64,000 nt of DNA from VFMC01 sp040398525 (GCA_040398525.1 JBBATY010000009.1:29913-93912), one strand, 5' to 3'. Positions 7,810-16,870 are shown, counted from the first letter of the stretch. Notes: generated by a model from the sequence alone, not told the origin. Numbers and translations: made by a program.

Positions 7810-9462
7810 TCAGGCGTGCGGCGCCCGGTAGAACTCGGTGTGCTCGGGTGCCAGGGGCGTGTTGCCCAGGATCAGGTCGGCAGCCTTCTCGGCCATCATC
7901 ATCACCGGTGCATAGATGTTGCCGTTGGTGACGTAGCGCATCGCCGACGCGTCGACGACGCGCACGCCCTCGACCCCGTGGACCTTCATCGTGAGCGGGT
8001 CGACGACGCTGTCGTCGTCTTCGCGGCCCATTCGACAGGTGCACGAGGGATGGAGCGCTGTCTCGCCGTCCTTGCGGACCCACTCGAGGATCTGCTCGTC
8101 GGTCTCGACCTGCGGCCCAGGGGAGATCTCGCCGCCGTCGTACGGTGCCAGAGCGGGCTGGGAGAGGATGCGCCGCGCCGTTCGGATCGCCTCGACCCAC
8201 TCTCGGTGGTCCTCGGGGGTCGACAGGTAGTTGAAGCGGAGCGCTGGCTTCTCGCGGGGGTCGCTGCTGCGGATCAGCACCGAACCCTCGGAGTTCGAGT
8301 ACATCGGGCCGATGTGGACCTGATAGCCGTGTCCGCCTGCCGGTGCCGAGCCGTCGTAGCGAACGGCGATCGGCAGGAAGTGGAACATCAGGTTGGGGTA
8401 CGTCACGTCGTCGTTGCTCCGGGCGAACCCGCCGGACTCGAAGTGGTTGCTGGCTCCGGGTCCTTTGCGTCGGAACAGCCAGTTCGCACCGATGAACGGG
8501 CGGCGCCAGAACTGCAGGTTCGGCTGTAGCGACACGGGTTGGCTGCATGCATGCTGGACGTACACCTCGAGGTGGTCCTGCATGTGCTGGCCGACAGCAG
8601 GGAGGTGGTGCACGACCGGGATGCCCAATGGCGCGAGATGCTCGGCATCGCCCACACCGCTCAGTTGCAGCAGTTGGGGGCTGTTGAACGCCCCGCCGCA
8701 GAGCACCACCTCGCCGGCACGCACCGTGCGCACCTTGCCGCGAACGCTGTACTCGACGCCTGTCGCGCGAACACCGTCGAACAGCACCCGGTGAACCAGG
8801 GCCCGCGTGGTGACCGTGAGGTTCGCCCGCGACATCACGGGGTGCAGGTACGCCCGTGCTGCGCTCAGACGCCGGCCGCGATGGACGTTACGGTCGAAGC
8901 GGGTGAAACCTTCCTGCCGGTAACCGTTCACGTCCGTGGTCCGTTCCCAGCCGGCCTGCTCGGTCGCCTCGAGGAACGCCTCGATCAGTGGATTGTCGGA
9001 GGGCCCGCGCTCGAGCACCAGTGGGCCCGAACCACCGCGGAAGTCGTCGGCGCCGGCGAGGCAGGTCTCCATGCGCTTGAAGTAGGGCAGGCAGTGCGCG
9101 TAGTCCCAGGTGTCCATCCCAGGGTCGGCAGCCCAGCGCTCGTAGTCCATCGGGTTGCCCCGCTGGAAGATCATCCCGTTGATGCTGCTCGAGCCTCCGA
9201 GCACCTTTCCGCGGGCGTGGTAGACCCGCCGGCCGTTCATGTGCGGCTCTGGCTCGCTCTCGTACTTCCAGTCGTAGAAGCGGCTCCCGATCGGGAACAT
9301 CAGCGCAGCGGGCATGTGGATGAACACGTCCCAGCGGTAGTCCGGTCGTCCGGCCTCGAGCACGAGGACCCGGTTCGCCGGATCCGCACTCAATCTGTTG
9401 GCCAGCGCCGAGCCGGCCGAGCCACCGCCGACGATCACGTAGTCGTACATCTCACCGGACAT
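7810..9462 (-). CDS. betA: Choline dehydrogenase-type GMC oxidoreductase (BetA)
   Basis: This 550-residue FAD enzyme of the GMC family most resembles BetA, which oxidises choline to betaine aldehyde. Seen: FAD motif VIVGGGSAGSALANRLS at the N-terminus, the segment DWKYESEPEPHMNGRR, GRGKVLGG-like ARGKVLGGSSSINGM (about residue 85), and the C-terminal SCTCRMG and GNIYAPVMMMAEKAAD motifs. Length is typical. No betaine aldehyde dehydrogenase gene is present nearby; BetA itself can carry out the second oxidation in some bacteria, or betB lies elsewhere. Transcribed after the IclR gene with a 75-bp gap and convergent with proX. Other GMC alcohol oxidases share these motifs, so choline is favoured by context rather than proven. 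Confidence 0.85.
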   Translation of the reverse strand: MSGEMYDYVIVGGGSAGSALANRLSADPANRVLVLEAGRPDYRWDVFIHMPAALMFPIGSRFYDWKYESEPEPHMNGRRVYHARGKVLGGSSSINGMIFQRGNPMDYERWAADPGMDTWDYAHCLPYFKRMETCLAGADDFRGGSGPLVLERGPSDNPLIEAFLEATEQAGWERTTDVNGYRQEGFTRFDRNVHRGRRLSAARAYLHPVMSRANLTVTTRALVHRVLFDGVRATGVEYSVRGKVRTVRAGEVVLCGGAFNSPQLLQLSGVGDAEHLAPLGIPVVHHLPAVGQHMQDHLEVYVQHACSQPVSLQPNLQFWRRPFIGANWLFRRKGPGASNHFESGGFARSNDDVTYPNLMFHFLPIAVRYDGSAPAGGHGYQVHIGPMYSNSEGSVLIRSSDPREKPALRFNYLSTPEDHREWVEAIRTARRILSQPALAPYDGGEISPGPQVETDEQILEWVRKDGETALHPSCTCRMGREDDDSVVDPLTMKVHGVEGVRVVDASAMRYVTNGNIYAPVMMMAEKAADLILGNTPLAPEHTEFYRAPHA

Positions 9463-9537
9463 CGTGGAGCCTCGTCTCTCGGACAGAAGTGGGGGCAGGG
9501 GTCAGGGGCAGGGACGTGGAGCGAGCGAGGGGCATCG

Positions 9538-10287
9538 TCATACGTGCTCCACAGCTGCACGCAGTCGTCGCGCTGCGGCGACGACGAGCCCGCCGATCTC
9601 CTCGGGTGCCCGGGTGCCGGGGAAGCGATGGGCTGGTCCGTGCGAATGGATGGCTGCGATCACATCGCCACGCTCGTTGCGGATCGGTGCCGCCACCGAG
9701 TTGGCGCCGTCGGCAAATTCCTCATAGTTCCAGGCGTAGCCGGTCTCGCGGATCTCGGCGAGCCGCCTCCGGAGGGTGCCAGGGTCGGTGATCGTGCGGC
9801 TGGTGAAGGCCTGTAAGGGGCCCTTCAGGTAGGCCTCGACGAAGGCCGGCTCGGCCCATGCGAGGAAGACGAGGCCGGAGGGCACCGCATGCATCACGAT
9901 GCGCTCACCGGTCCAGTCGCGGACCTGGACCTGGTTGTCGGAGTCCGCCTGATCGACATAGTGCGCCATCCGTCCCTCGGGCACCGCCAGCCCAGCCGCC
10001 TCGCCGGTCTGACGGGCGAGCTCGACCAGGTGGGGGCGGGCGGCAGCCACCAGCGACCGTCCGGGCATGACGGCCGACGCGATCTCGATCAGGCCGCTGC
10101 CGATGCGGTAGTTGCCTCCCGCAGCGATCTGTTCGACCACTCCGAGCTCCTCGAGGGTGGCGAGCAGTCGAGAAACGGTGCTTTTCGGCAGGTCGACTTG
10201 CTCGGCCAGCTGAGTGACACCAGCCGGACCGGCCGTCAGCGAGCGCAGCACGGCGAACGCTCGGTCGATCGACTGCACGGTGCTCAT
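9538..10287 (-). CDS. IclR-family transcriptional regulator
   Basis: The 249-residue protein has an N-terminal winged helix (AFAVLRSLTAGPAGVTQLAE, then LPKSTVSRLLATLEELGVV) and an IclR effector domain (MHAVPSGLVFLAWAE, ETGYAWNYEEFADGANSVAAPI), the standard length and order. IclR proteins sense small organic acids or related metabolites. It sits between folD (52 bp upstream) and betA (75 bp downstream), all on the same strand, so it probably controls this C1/choline block. Several GGAAC/GTTCC half sites in the promoter of fhs (12916-12962) are candidate targets. Confidence 0.88.
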   Translation of the reverse strand: MSTVQSIDRAFAVLRSLTAGPAGVTQLAEQVDLPKSTVSRLLATLEELGVVEQIAAGGNYRIGSGLIEIASAVMPGRSLVAAARPHLVELARQTGEAAGLAVPEGRMAHYVDQADSDNQVQVRDWTGERIVMHAVPSGLVFLAWAEPAFVEAYLKGPLQAFTSRTITDPGTLRRRLAEIRETGYAWNYEEFADGANSVAAPIRNERGDVIAAIHSHGPAHRFPGTRAPEEIGGLVVAAARRLRAAVEHV

Positions 10288-10339
10288 GGTCGTCCCACTC
10301 TACGGGACGCTGCCCGCACTGCGGAACAGCGACCGCCGG

Positions 10340-11203
10340 TCAGGCCGGGAAGGCTCCTTGCATGCGAGCCGCAGCGAGGGTGTTCTCCATCAGACACGCG
10401 ATGGTCATCGGTCCGGTGCCGCCGGGCATCGGCGTGATCCATCCGGCGATCTCCTTCACGGCGTCGAAGTCGACGTCGCCCACCAGACCTGCCTCGGTGC
10501 GGCTGATGCCCACGTCGATGACGGCAGCGCCCGGTTTCACGTGCTGAGCAGTGATCATGCGGGCCTGGCCAGCACAGGCGACGATGATGTCGGCTGCGCT
10601 GCAGATCTCGATCATGTCGGCGGCGGGGGTGCGCGAGTGCGCAAGGGTGACCGTGGCATCGCAACCCTTGCGGCCGAGCAGCAGCACTTGCGGCAGTCCG
10701 GTGAGCGTGGAACGACCCACCACCACCGCACGCTTGCCGGCAGTGGGCACGTGGTAGCGCTCGAGGAGGCGCATGACGCCGAGGGGAGTGCAGCCGACGT
10801 GGCCCGACTGGCCGCGCACCAAACGGCCCATCGAGCGCTCGGTCAGACCATCGACGTCCTTCTCGAACGGGATCTGGTCGAGGACCAGCTCCATGTCGAG
10901 GCCGTCGGGCAGGGGGAACTGGCACAGGATGCCGTGCACGCTCGGATCAGCGGCCAATGCCGCAATGGTGTCGTTCACCTGTGCCTGGCTGGCCGTGGCC
11001 GGCAGGTCGGTGTGACGCGACTGGATGCCCGCCTCGCCAGCCTTCTTCTGCTTGGAGCGGATATAGCTCTGGCTCGGCTTGTCGTCGCCGACCAGCACCG
11101 TGGCCAGGCACACCGGCGGGTTGCCGGCGGCGTCGATGGTGGCGCGGATCTCGGCGAGAATGGTGTCGCGGACGACGTTGCCGTCGATGACGATGGCCGT
11201 CAC
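10340..11203 (-). CDS. folD: Methylene-THF dehydrogenase / methenyl-THF cyclohydrolase
   Basis: FolD (287 residues) converts methylene-THF to formyl-THF using NAD(P). Seen: catalytic pair Tyr47 and Lys51 in SYIRSK, the folate loop ILCQFPLPDGLD, KDVDGLTERSMGRL, the dinucleotide segment VVVGRSTLTGLPQVLLL with ATVTLAHSRT, and the closing PMPGGTGPMT. The GTG start at 11203 overlaps the fhs stop (GTGA), indicating translational coupling. With fhs it forms the oxidative branch that disposes of methyl groups released as methylene-THF by the demethylases around it. The usual V in the GRSxxVG motif is T-G here; otherwise the sequence is conventional. Confidence 0.95.
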   Translation of the reverse strand: MTAIVIDGNVVRDTILAEIRATIDAAGNPPVCLATVLVGDDKPSQSYIRSKQKKAGEAGIQSRHTDLPATASQAQVNDTIAALAADPSVHGILCQFPLPDGLDMELVLDQIPFEKDVDGLTERSMGRLVRGQSGHVGCTPLGVMRLLERYHVPTAGKRAVVVGRSTLTGLPQVLLLGRKGCDATVTLAHSRTPAADMIEICSAADIIVACAGQARMITAQHVKPGAAVIDVGISRTEAGLVGDVDFDAVKEIAGWITPMPGGTGPMTIACLMENTLAAARMQGAFPA

Positions 11204-12897
11204 GACAGGCCCACGATCTCGCCGTGCTCGTCGAAGTCGATGATCGACGCGGCGGGTGCCGAGCCGAGGCCCGGCATCGTCGTCATATCGCCGCAGATGG
11301 GGTAGACGAACCCGGCGCCCACGCTGGCGCGGGCCTCGCGCACGTTCACCGTGTGCCCCGTGGGGGCGCCCTTCAGCGAGGCATCGGCGCTGATCGACAG
11401 GTGGGTCTTGGCGATGCAGACCGGCAGGTTGCCGTAACCGTTGCGCTCGTAGCGGTCGAGTTGGGTGTTGGCGGCGGCCGAGTAGGTGACCTTGGCGGCG
11501 CCGTAGATCTTGGTGGCAACCTTCTCGATCTTGGTCTTCAGGCTGTCGGTGTCGTCGTAGCAGAACTGGAAGTTGCTCGGCTCGTCGCAGGCTTCGACCA
11601 CTGCCTGGGCCAGCTCGGTGGCGCCCTTGCCACCCTCGCTGAAGTGGGTGCACACGGCCACTCGTGCGCCCACGCTCTCGGCGATCTCGCGGATGGCCTG
11701 GTGCTCGCTGGCGTAGTCGCCCGGGAACGCGTTGATGGCGACGACCGGCGAGACGCCGTGCACCTTCACGTTCTCGATCTGCTTGATGAGGTTGGCCGCG
11801 CCCGCACGCACATCGTCGGGGTTCTCGGCCAGCAGGTCGGCGGGCAGCGGCTTGCCCGGCGTGATCTTGAACTTGCCGCTGTGGGCCTTGAGGGCGCGCA
11901 CGGTGGCGACGAGCACGGCAGCGTCGGGCACCATGCCCGAGTTGCGGCACTTGATGTTGAAGAAGCGCTCGGCACCCATGTCGGCACCGAACCCTGCCTC
12001 GGTGATGAGGTAGTCGCCGCCGCGGATGCCGATGAGGTCGCCCACGATCGACGAGTTGCCGTGGGCGATGTTTCCGAACGGACCGGCGTGCACGATGACG
12101 GGAGTGTGCTCGAGGGTCTGCAGCAGGTTGGGCTTCAGCGCCTCGCGCATGATGACGGCCATGGAGCCGGCGGCCTTCAGTTGCTCGGCGGTGACCGGCT
12201 CGCCATCGGGGGTGTACCCCACGACGATGCGACCCATACGGGCACGCATGTCCTCGAGCGAGGTCGACAGGGCGAAGATCGCCATCACCTCTGACGCGGC
12301 CGTGATGTCGAAGCCGGTCTGGCGGGTGACGCCGTCCATCTTGCCGCCGAGGCCGACGATGATGTTGCGCAGGCTGCGGTCGTTCACATCGAGCACGCGG
12401 CGCCAGGTGATGTTGTGCAGGTCGAGGCCGAGCTCGTTGCCCTGGTGGAGGTGGTTGTCGACCATGGCCGACAGCAGGTTGTGCGCGGCGGTGACGGCGT
12501 GGAAGTCGCCGGTGAGGTGGAGGTTGAGCAACTCCATCGGGATGACCTGGCTGTAGCCGCCGCCGGCCGCGCCACCCTTGATGCCGAAGGTGGGGCCCAT
12601 GCTGGGCTGGCGCAGGCTGATGACGGCGTTCTTGCCGATGTGCTTCATCGCTTGGCCGAGGCCGACCGTGGTGGTGGTCTTGCCCTCGCCGAGCGGGGTG
12701 GGGGTGATGGCCGTGACGACGACGTACTTGGCCTTCGGCCGGTCGCTCAGTTCGTCGATGGCCTCGAGGCGGATCTTGGCAAGTTCGTCGCCGTGGGCCT
12801 CGAGCAGGTGCGGGCCGATGCCCATCTGCGCAGCGATGTCGGTGAGCGGTGCCAGCGTTGCGGCGCGAGCAATGGCGAGATCGGACGGAAAGGACAT
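11200..12897 (-). CDS. fhs: Formate-tetrahydrofolate ligase
   Basis: Fhs (565 residues, normal length) interconverts formyl-THF and formate with ATP. The nucleotide loop TPTPLGEGKTTTT is at residues 65-77, followed by the conserved RQPSMGPTFGIKGGAAGGG segment and NLHLTGDFHAVTAAHNL. An ATG at 12981 would add 28 residues, but the ATG at 12897 begins right at the family's start and has GGGGG about 8 nt upstream. In oxidative catabolism of methylated amines the enzyme can run toward formate and gain ATP. First gene of fhs-folD, likely continued by iclR and betA. The promoter region just upstream carries TATTCT and GTTCC/GGAAC dyads. Confidence 0.96.
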   Translation of the reverse strand: MSFPSDLAIARAATLAPLTDIAAQMGIGPHLLEAHGDELAKIRLEAIDELSDRPKAKYVVVTAITPTPLGEGKTTTTVGLGQAMKHIGKNAVISLRQPSMGPTFGIKGGAAGGGYSQVIPMELLNLHLTGDFHAVTAAHNLLSAMVDNHLHQGNELGLDLHNITWRRVLDVNDRSLRNIIVGLGGKMDGVTRQTGFDITAASEVMAIFALSTSLEDMRARMGRIVVGYTPDGEPVTAEQLKAAGSMAVIMREALKPNLLQTLEHTPVIVHAGPFGNIAHGNSSIVGDLIGIRGGDYLITEAGFGADMGAERFFNIKCRNSGMVPDAAVLVATVRALKAHSGKFKITPGKPLPADLLAENPDDVRAGAANLIKQIENVKVHGVSPVVAINAFPGDYASEHQAIREIAESVGARVAVCTHFSEGGKGATELAQAVVEACDEPSNFQFCYDDTDSLKTKIEKVATKIYGAAKVTYSAAANTQLDRYERNGYGNLPVCIAKTHLSISADASLKGAPTGHTVNVREARASVGAGFVYPICGDMTTMPGLGSAPAASIIDFDEHGEIVGLS

Positions 12898-12915
12898 GTG
12901 TGGACCCCCAGACAT

Positions 12916-12962
12916 GGAACGTTCGTGCCGAGAATAGCGCACAGGTTCCGGATGATGGAACC
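12916..12962 (-). promoter_or_regulatory. Putative fhs-folD promoter with GGAAC/GTTCC dyads
   Basis: On the minus strand TATTCT (12931-12936) could be a -10. A palindrome GAACGTTC (12917-12924) falls near the predicted transcript start and an inverted repeat GGTTCC/GGAACC (12944-12949 and 12957-12962, 7-nt spacer) covers the -35 area. A further GGAAC half site lies at about 12983. The clustering suggests an operator, with the IclR protein of the same operon as candidate. Confidence 0.4.
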
Positions 12963-13028
12963 CGTCCACGATGCGGAACATCCAGTGTTCACGTCAGCGA
13001 CACCCGCCGATCGCCTGGAGGTACCGGT

Positions 13029-15092
13029 TCAGAGCAGGTGGCAGATTCGCAGCGCGTCGTAGATCGCAGCGTGGATGTTGCGGCCGGCCACGGCATCGCC
13101 GATGCGCAGCAGGCGATAGGCGCCCTCGGGCTGCCGCACAACGGCTTGGGGCCGCCCAACCCGCAGAGCGTCGTGGTCGACCTCGCCGAGGTTCACCGAG
13201 CCGGGAACGAGCTGGTGATACAGGTCATCGTTGGCGAGCACGCCGTGGTCGGCCACGACGGCGTCCACCTCCACAGTGCGCCGGTGGCTGCTGTGGTCGC
13301 TGCCGATCTCGGCCTGCAGCCGCCCGTCGCGTCGGCGCACGGCCACGACCCGCTGGTTCAGGCTGACGCGGGTGTCGGTCTCGTTGAAGGCTCGGGCGTA
13401 GGGCACAAGGTTCATGCCGCCCACGTCGATGCCCAGAGTGCGCTCGGGGGTGACGATCTCGAGGCGCACCCCAGAGCGGACGAGCATCTCGGCTGTGGTC
13501 ATCGCCGAATGCGAGCCGTCGTCGTCGTAGAGCAGCACGTCGCCGCTGAGGCGAGCATCGCCACCCACAACGTCCCACGACGAGGTGAGCAGGTGAGCGC
13601 CTTCTTCGACGTGCGGCAGCTGGGGCAGGCCGCCGGTGGCGACGACAACCACGTCAGGCCCGAGCGAGGCAATGAGGTCGGCATCGGCGAAAGTGTCGTA
13701 GCGCACCTCCACACCCAGCCGGTCGAGCTCGGCCACCCGCCAGTCGACGATGCCCATCAAATCGCGGCGGCGAGGGTTGCGAGCAGCCAGATGCAGCTGT
13801 CCACCCGCCCACGGCATCGCCTCGAGCAGCACCACGTCGTGCCCGCGTTCGGCGCTCACCCGGGCTGCCTCGAGCCCGGCCGGCCCCGCACCCACCACGA
13901 CCACCCGCTGTGCGCTGTCGGCGCGCTCGATGACATGCGGCATGGCCAGCTCGCGGCCGGTGGCCGCGTTGTGGATGCACAGGGCCTCGCCCGCCTGGTA
14001 GATGCGGTCGAGGCAATAGGTGGCACCGACGCAGGGGCGGATCGTGTGCTCGGCACCGATCTGGATCTTGCGCACCAGGTGCGGCTCGGCCATCTGGGCG
14101 CGGGTCATGCCGATGAGGTCGACGAGGCCCTCACGCACGGCGTGCCGTGCCGTGGCGACGTCGTCGACCTTCGCGGCGTGCAGCACCGCCACGTGCGGCG
14201 CCACCTCGGCGAGCAGGGCCTTCACCCGCCCGGTCACATCGAGGTGCGGCGCCGAGGCCATGCCGTGGATGGGGATCACCTCGGTGAGCGCTACTTCGTC
14301 GGCCACGTTGCCGCGGATGACGTTGACGAAGTCGATCAGCCCGTCGGCGCACACCCGGCGCAGCATCGCCAGCCCTGCCGGTTCGTCGAAGCCGTCGACA
14401 CCGGCCTCGTGCAGTCGTTCGTCGACCGCCATGCGCAGCCCCAGCGGCACGTCGGGCCCGATGCGACGGCGTACGGCGTGCAGCACCTCGAGCGAGAAGC
14501 GCATCCGGTTCTCGACCGACCCTCCGTACAGGTCGGTGCGGCGGTTGGTGGCGGGCGACCAGAACTGGTCGAAGAGGTGCCCGTACGACTCGATCTCGAT
14601 GCCGTCCATGCCGCCGGCCACCATGCGCTCAGCAGCGTCGGCGTACTCGCCCACGATGCGGTCGATGTCCCACTGCTCGGCCTCTTTCGGGTGGTTGCGG
14701 TGGGCGGGTTCGCGCAGACGCGACGGTGCCACCACCGGCAGCCAGTCGTCCTGGCCCCATCCGGTGCGCCGCCCCAGATGGGTGATCTGGATCATCGCCA
14801 CGGCACCGTGCTCGTGGATCTCGTCGGTCATGGCCCGCAGCCACGGCACGATGGCGTCGTTCCAGGCGTGGAGGTTGCCGAACGCGGGTGGGCTGTCGGG
14901 CGACACCACGGCCGAGCCGGCGGTCATCGTCATCGCCACACCGCCCTTGGCCTTCTCGACGTGATAGGCGCGGTACCGGTCCTTCGGCATGCCGTCTTCG
15001 GAGTAGGCGGGTTCGTGCGCGGAGGAGAAGATGCGGTTGCGCAGCGTGAGGTGCTTCAGGGTGAACGGGGCGAGGAGCGGATCGTCGGCCAT
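13029..15092 (-). CDS. DgcA-like flavoprotein demethylase (dimethylglycine / N-methylproline demethylase type, old-yellow-enzyme fold)
   Basis: The 687-residue enzyme has an FMN TIM-barrel of the NADH:flavin oxidoreductase family (residues 1-345; LFDQFWSPATNRRTDLYGG at 173-191), a Cys-rich link, and a C-terminal FAD/NAD half (VVVVGAGPAGLEAAR near 395). Length and opening (PFTLKHLTLRNRI, EPAYSEDGMPKDRYRAY) match DgcA of Pseudomonas and N-methylproline demethylases rather than dienoyl-CoA reductases. The iron-sulfur link shows Cys354, Cys360 and Cys372, but the usual second Cys (position 357) is Ala, so a [4Fe-4S] cluster may be altered. Expected job: removing a methyl from dimethylglycine or an N-methylated cyclic amino acid. 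A separate DgcB electron-transfer partner is not in the window. Downstream of MttB paralogue 1 by 63 bp. Confidence 0.8.
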   Translation of the reverse strand: MADDPLLAPFTLKHLTLRNRIFSSAHEPAYSEDGMPKDRYRAYHVEKAKGGVAMTMTAGSAVVSPDSPPAFGNLHAWNDAIVPWLRAMTDEIHEHGAVAMIQITHLGRRTGWGQDDWLPVVAPSRLREPAHRNHPKEAEQWDIDRIVGEYADAAERMVAGGMDGIEIESYGHLFDQFWSPATNRRTDLYGGSVENRMRFSLEVLHAVRRRIGPDVPLGLRMAVDERLHEAGVDGFDEPAGLAMLRRVCADGLIDFVNVIRGNVADEVALTEVIPIHGMASAPHLDVTGRVKALLAEVAPHVAVLHAAKVDDVATARHAVREGLVDLIGMTRAQMAEPHLVRKIQIGAEHTIRPCVGATYCLDRIYQAGEALCIHNAATGRELAMPHVIERADSAQRVVVVGAGPAGLEAARVSAERGHDVVLLEAMPWAGGQLHLAARNPRRRDLMGIVDWRVAELDRLGVEVRYDTFADADLIASLGPDVVVVATGGLPQLPHVEEGAHLLTSSWDVVGGDARLSGDVLLYDDDGSHSAMTTAEMLVRSGVRLEIVTPERTLGIDVGGMNLVPYARAFNETDTRVSLNQRVVAVRRRDGRLQAEIGSDHSSHRRTVEVDAVVADHGVLANDDLYHQLVPGSVNLGEVDHDALRVGRPQAVVRQPEGAYRLLRIGDAVAGRNIHAAIYDALRICHLL

Positions 15093-15155
15093 GTTCAGTC
15101 GTCACCGTGTTCCGTCACCGGGTGTGCGTGTCGGTCGGGACCGCTTGCAGACATG

Positions 15156-16709
15156 TCAGTACCACTGGTCGGGCATCTCGGCCTTGCGGCGGGCGACGAA
15201 CTCGCGCAGTTCGGCGTCGACGGCGTCGTCGATGGGCGGAGGCTCGTAGCGGGCGAGCGTCTCGGCGACGAGCGCAGCCGCACGCTCTTCGGATGTGTGA
15301 GAGCCGTTGTCGCGCCACTGTTCGAACGAATCGTTGTCGCTGAGCGCCGGCTCGAAGAACGCTGTTTCGTAGTGCCTCAGTGTGTGTTGTGCACCGAAGA
15401 AGTGCTTGCCGGGCCCGACCTCCGCAAAGGCGTCGAGCGCGAACTGGTCGTCGTCGAGCGGCACGCCCTTGAGGAATGTGTGCGCAGCTCCGCACAGGTC
15501 GAGGTCCATCATGAACTTCTCGTACCCCATCGCCAGGCCGCCTTCGAGCCAACCGGCGCTGTGCAGGATGAAGTTCGCGCCACACAGCAGTGCCGCCATC
15601 ATGCTGACGGCCGATTCGGTCATCGCCTGGCCGTCAGGCACCTTCGACGAGGTGAAGGCGCCCGAGCACCGCAAGGGCAGGCCGACCCGACGTGCCAGCT
15701 GCCCGACCAGGAACGATCCGAGCGCCGGCTCGGGCGTGCCGAAGGTCGGGCTCCCGCTGCGCAGCGCCATCGACGACAGGAAGTTCCCGTAGATCACCGG
15801 CGAGCCCGGCCGCACCAGCTGCCCGAGGGCCACCCCGACCAGGGTCTCGGCATGGGCTTGGGCGACCGCGCCCGCTGTAGTGACCGGGCCCATCGCTCCA
15901 CCGAGGATGAACGGCACCACGACCGGGGCTTGGTTCGCCCGGGCATACGTCTTCAATGCTCCAGTCATCGTCGCGTCCCACACGAGCGGTGAGTTGACAT
16001 TGACATTGCCGAGGATCACGCATGAGCGATCGACGACATCGGCGCCGAAGGCGATGCGGGCCATCTCGATCGAGTCGGCCGCTCGCTCGGGTGCCGTGAC
16101 CGATCCCATGAACGGCCGGTCGCTGAAGCGGAGGTGGGTGTAGACCATGTCGAGGTGGCGCTTGTTCACCGGGACATCGGTCGGCTCGCACACCGTCCCT
16201 CCCGAGTGGTGGAGCCACGGCGACGACTGCCCGAGCTTCACGAATCGTTCGAAATCGGCGATGGTGGCATAGCGGCGGCCACCGGGCAGGTCGCGAACGA
16301 AGGGCGAGCCGTACGCGGGGGAGAGGACCACGCTGTTGCCCCCGATCCGGACCGATCGGTCGGGGTTGCGCGCCAACTGCTCGAACTCACGTGGGGCAGT
16401 GGCGCACAGCGCACGCACGTGCCCGGGGTCGAATCGCACGAGCGACCCGTCGACCGTCGCGCCTGCGGCACGGAACAGCTCGAGCGCCTCGTCGTCACCC
16501 CTGATCTCGATGCCGACGTCACGGAGGAGACGATCCGCGTGGGCCTCGATAGTGGCAAGTCCCTCTTCTCCGACGAGCTCGTACGGGGGGATCTCGCGCG
16601 TGATGTACGCAGTTCCCTGACGGCTCGCAGCGCCAGCGCGGGCCTGAGCCCGCCCGGCACGACCTCCTGCCCGACGTCGAGCCGGCAATCCGTCGTCGGA
16701 GCTTCCCAT
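15156..16709 (-). CDS. MttB-superfamily methyltransferase without pyrrolysine (paralogue 1, MtgB-like)
   Basis: This 517-residue protein belongs to the trimethylamine methyltransferase superfamily. The frame has no internal UAG, so like glycine betaine methyltransferase MtgB it lacks pyrrolysine. Recognisable stretches include YGSPFVRDLPGGRR, NVNVNSPLVWDATM, GAMGPVTTAGAVAQAHAE and EVGPGKHFFGAQHT. An Arg-rich N-terminal tail (PARRRAGGRAGRAQARA) precedes the barrel and recurs in weaker form in paralogue 2. The ATG at 16709 was preferred to 16742 because GAGGGGG lies 8 nt upstream. Family members move a methyl from a quaternary amine to a corrinoid protein; no such protein is encoded here. Divergent from the first peptide-type ABC operon and upstream of the DgcA-like gene. 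Confidence 0.85.
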   Translation of the reverse strand: MGSSDDGLPARRRAGGRAGRAQARAGAASRQGTAYITREIPPYELVGEEGLATIEAHADRLLRDVGIEIRGDDEALELFRAAGATVDGSLVRFDPGHVRALCATAPREFEQLARNPDRSVRIGGNSVVLSPAYGSPFVRDLPGGRRYATIADFERFVKLGQSSPWLHHSGGTVCEPTDVPVNKRHLDMVYTHLRFSDRPFMGSVTAPERAADSIEMARIAFGADVVDRSCVILGNVNVNSPLVWDATMTGALKTYARANQAPVVVPFILGGAMGPVTTAGAVAQAHAETLVGVALGQLVRPGSPVIYGNFLSSMALRSGSPTFGTPEPALGSFLVGQLARRVGLPLRCSGAFTSSKVPDGQAMTESAVSMMAALLCGANFILHSAGWLEGGLAMGYEKFMMDLDLCGAAHTFLKGVPLDDDQFALDAFAEVGPGKHFFGAQHTLRHYETAFFEPALSDNDSFEQWRDNGSHTSEERAAALVAETLARYEPPPIDDAVDAELREFVARRKAEMPDQWY

Positions 16710-16785
16710 TGTCCAGACCCCCTCGACAGCAGACCGGATCATGCCTCGTCGGGCGGCGAGGGTATCACCCGGGCTTGCAGCATCG

Positions 16786-16814
16786 TTGACCTGCTCCTGT
16801 GCTACAACTACGGT
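16786..16814 (+). promoter_or_regulatory. Promoter of the first peptide-type ABC operon
   Basis: TTGACC (16786-16791) and TACGGT (16809-16814) are separated by 17 bp, a good match to a housekeeping sigma promoter. Predicted start about 16821 leaves a 50-nt leader before the ATG at 16871. Confidence 0.6.
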
Positions 16815-16824
16815 CCTCTACGTG

Positions 16825-16848
16825 CTCCGGGACATCTGTGCCCCGGAG
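16825..16848 (+). other. Stem-loop in leader of binding-protein mRNA
   Basis: CTCCGGG (16825-16831) pairs with CCCGGAG (16842-16848) across a 10-nt loop at the very 5' end of the predicted transcript. It leaves the G-rich ribosome site at 16862-16868 open, so a role in mRNA stability is more likely than translational blockage. Confidence 0.4.
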
Positions 16849-16870
16849 ACCGATACACCCTGGGGGGGAC

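Noticed and set aside
13000..15992. 1047-residue plus-strand open frame over 12849-15992
   Set aside because: Antisense shadow of the DgcA-like and MttB1 genes; no recognisable motif.
15156..16709. Pyrrolysine-encoding MttB
   Set aside because: All three frames are continuous without UAG, so no amber read-through is needed.
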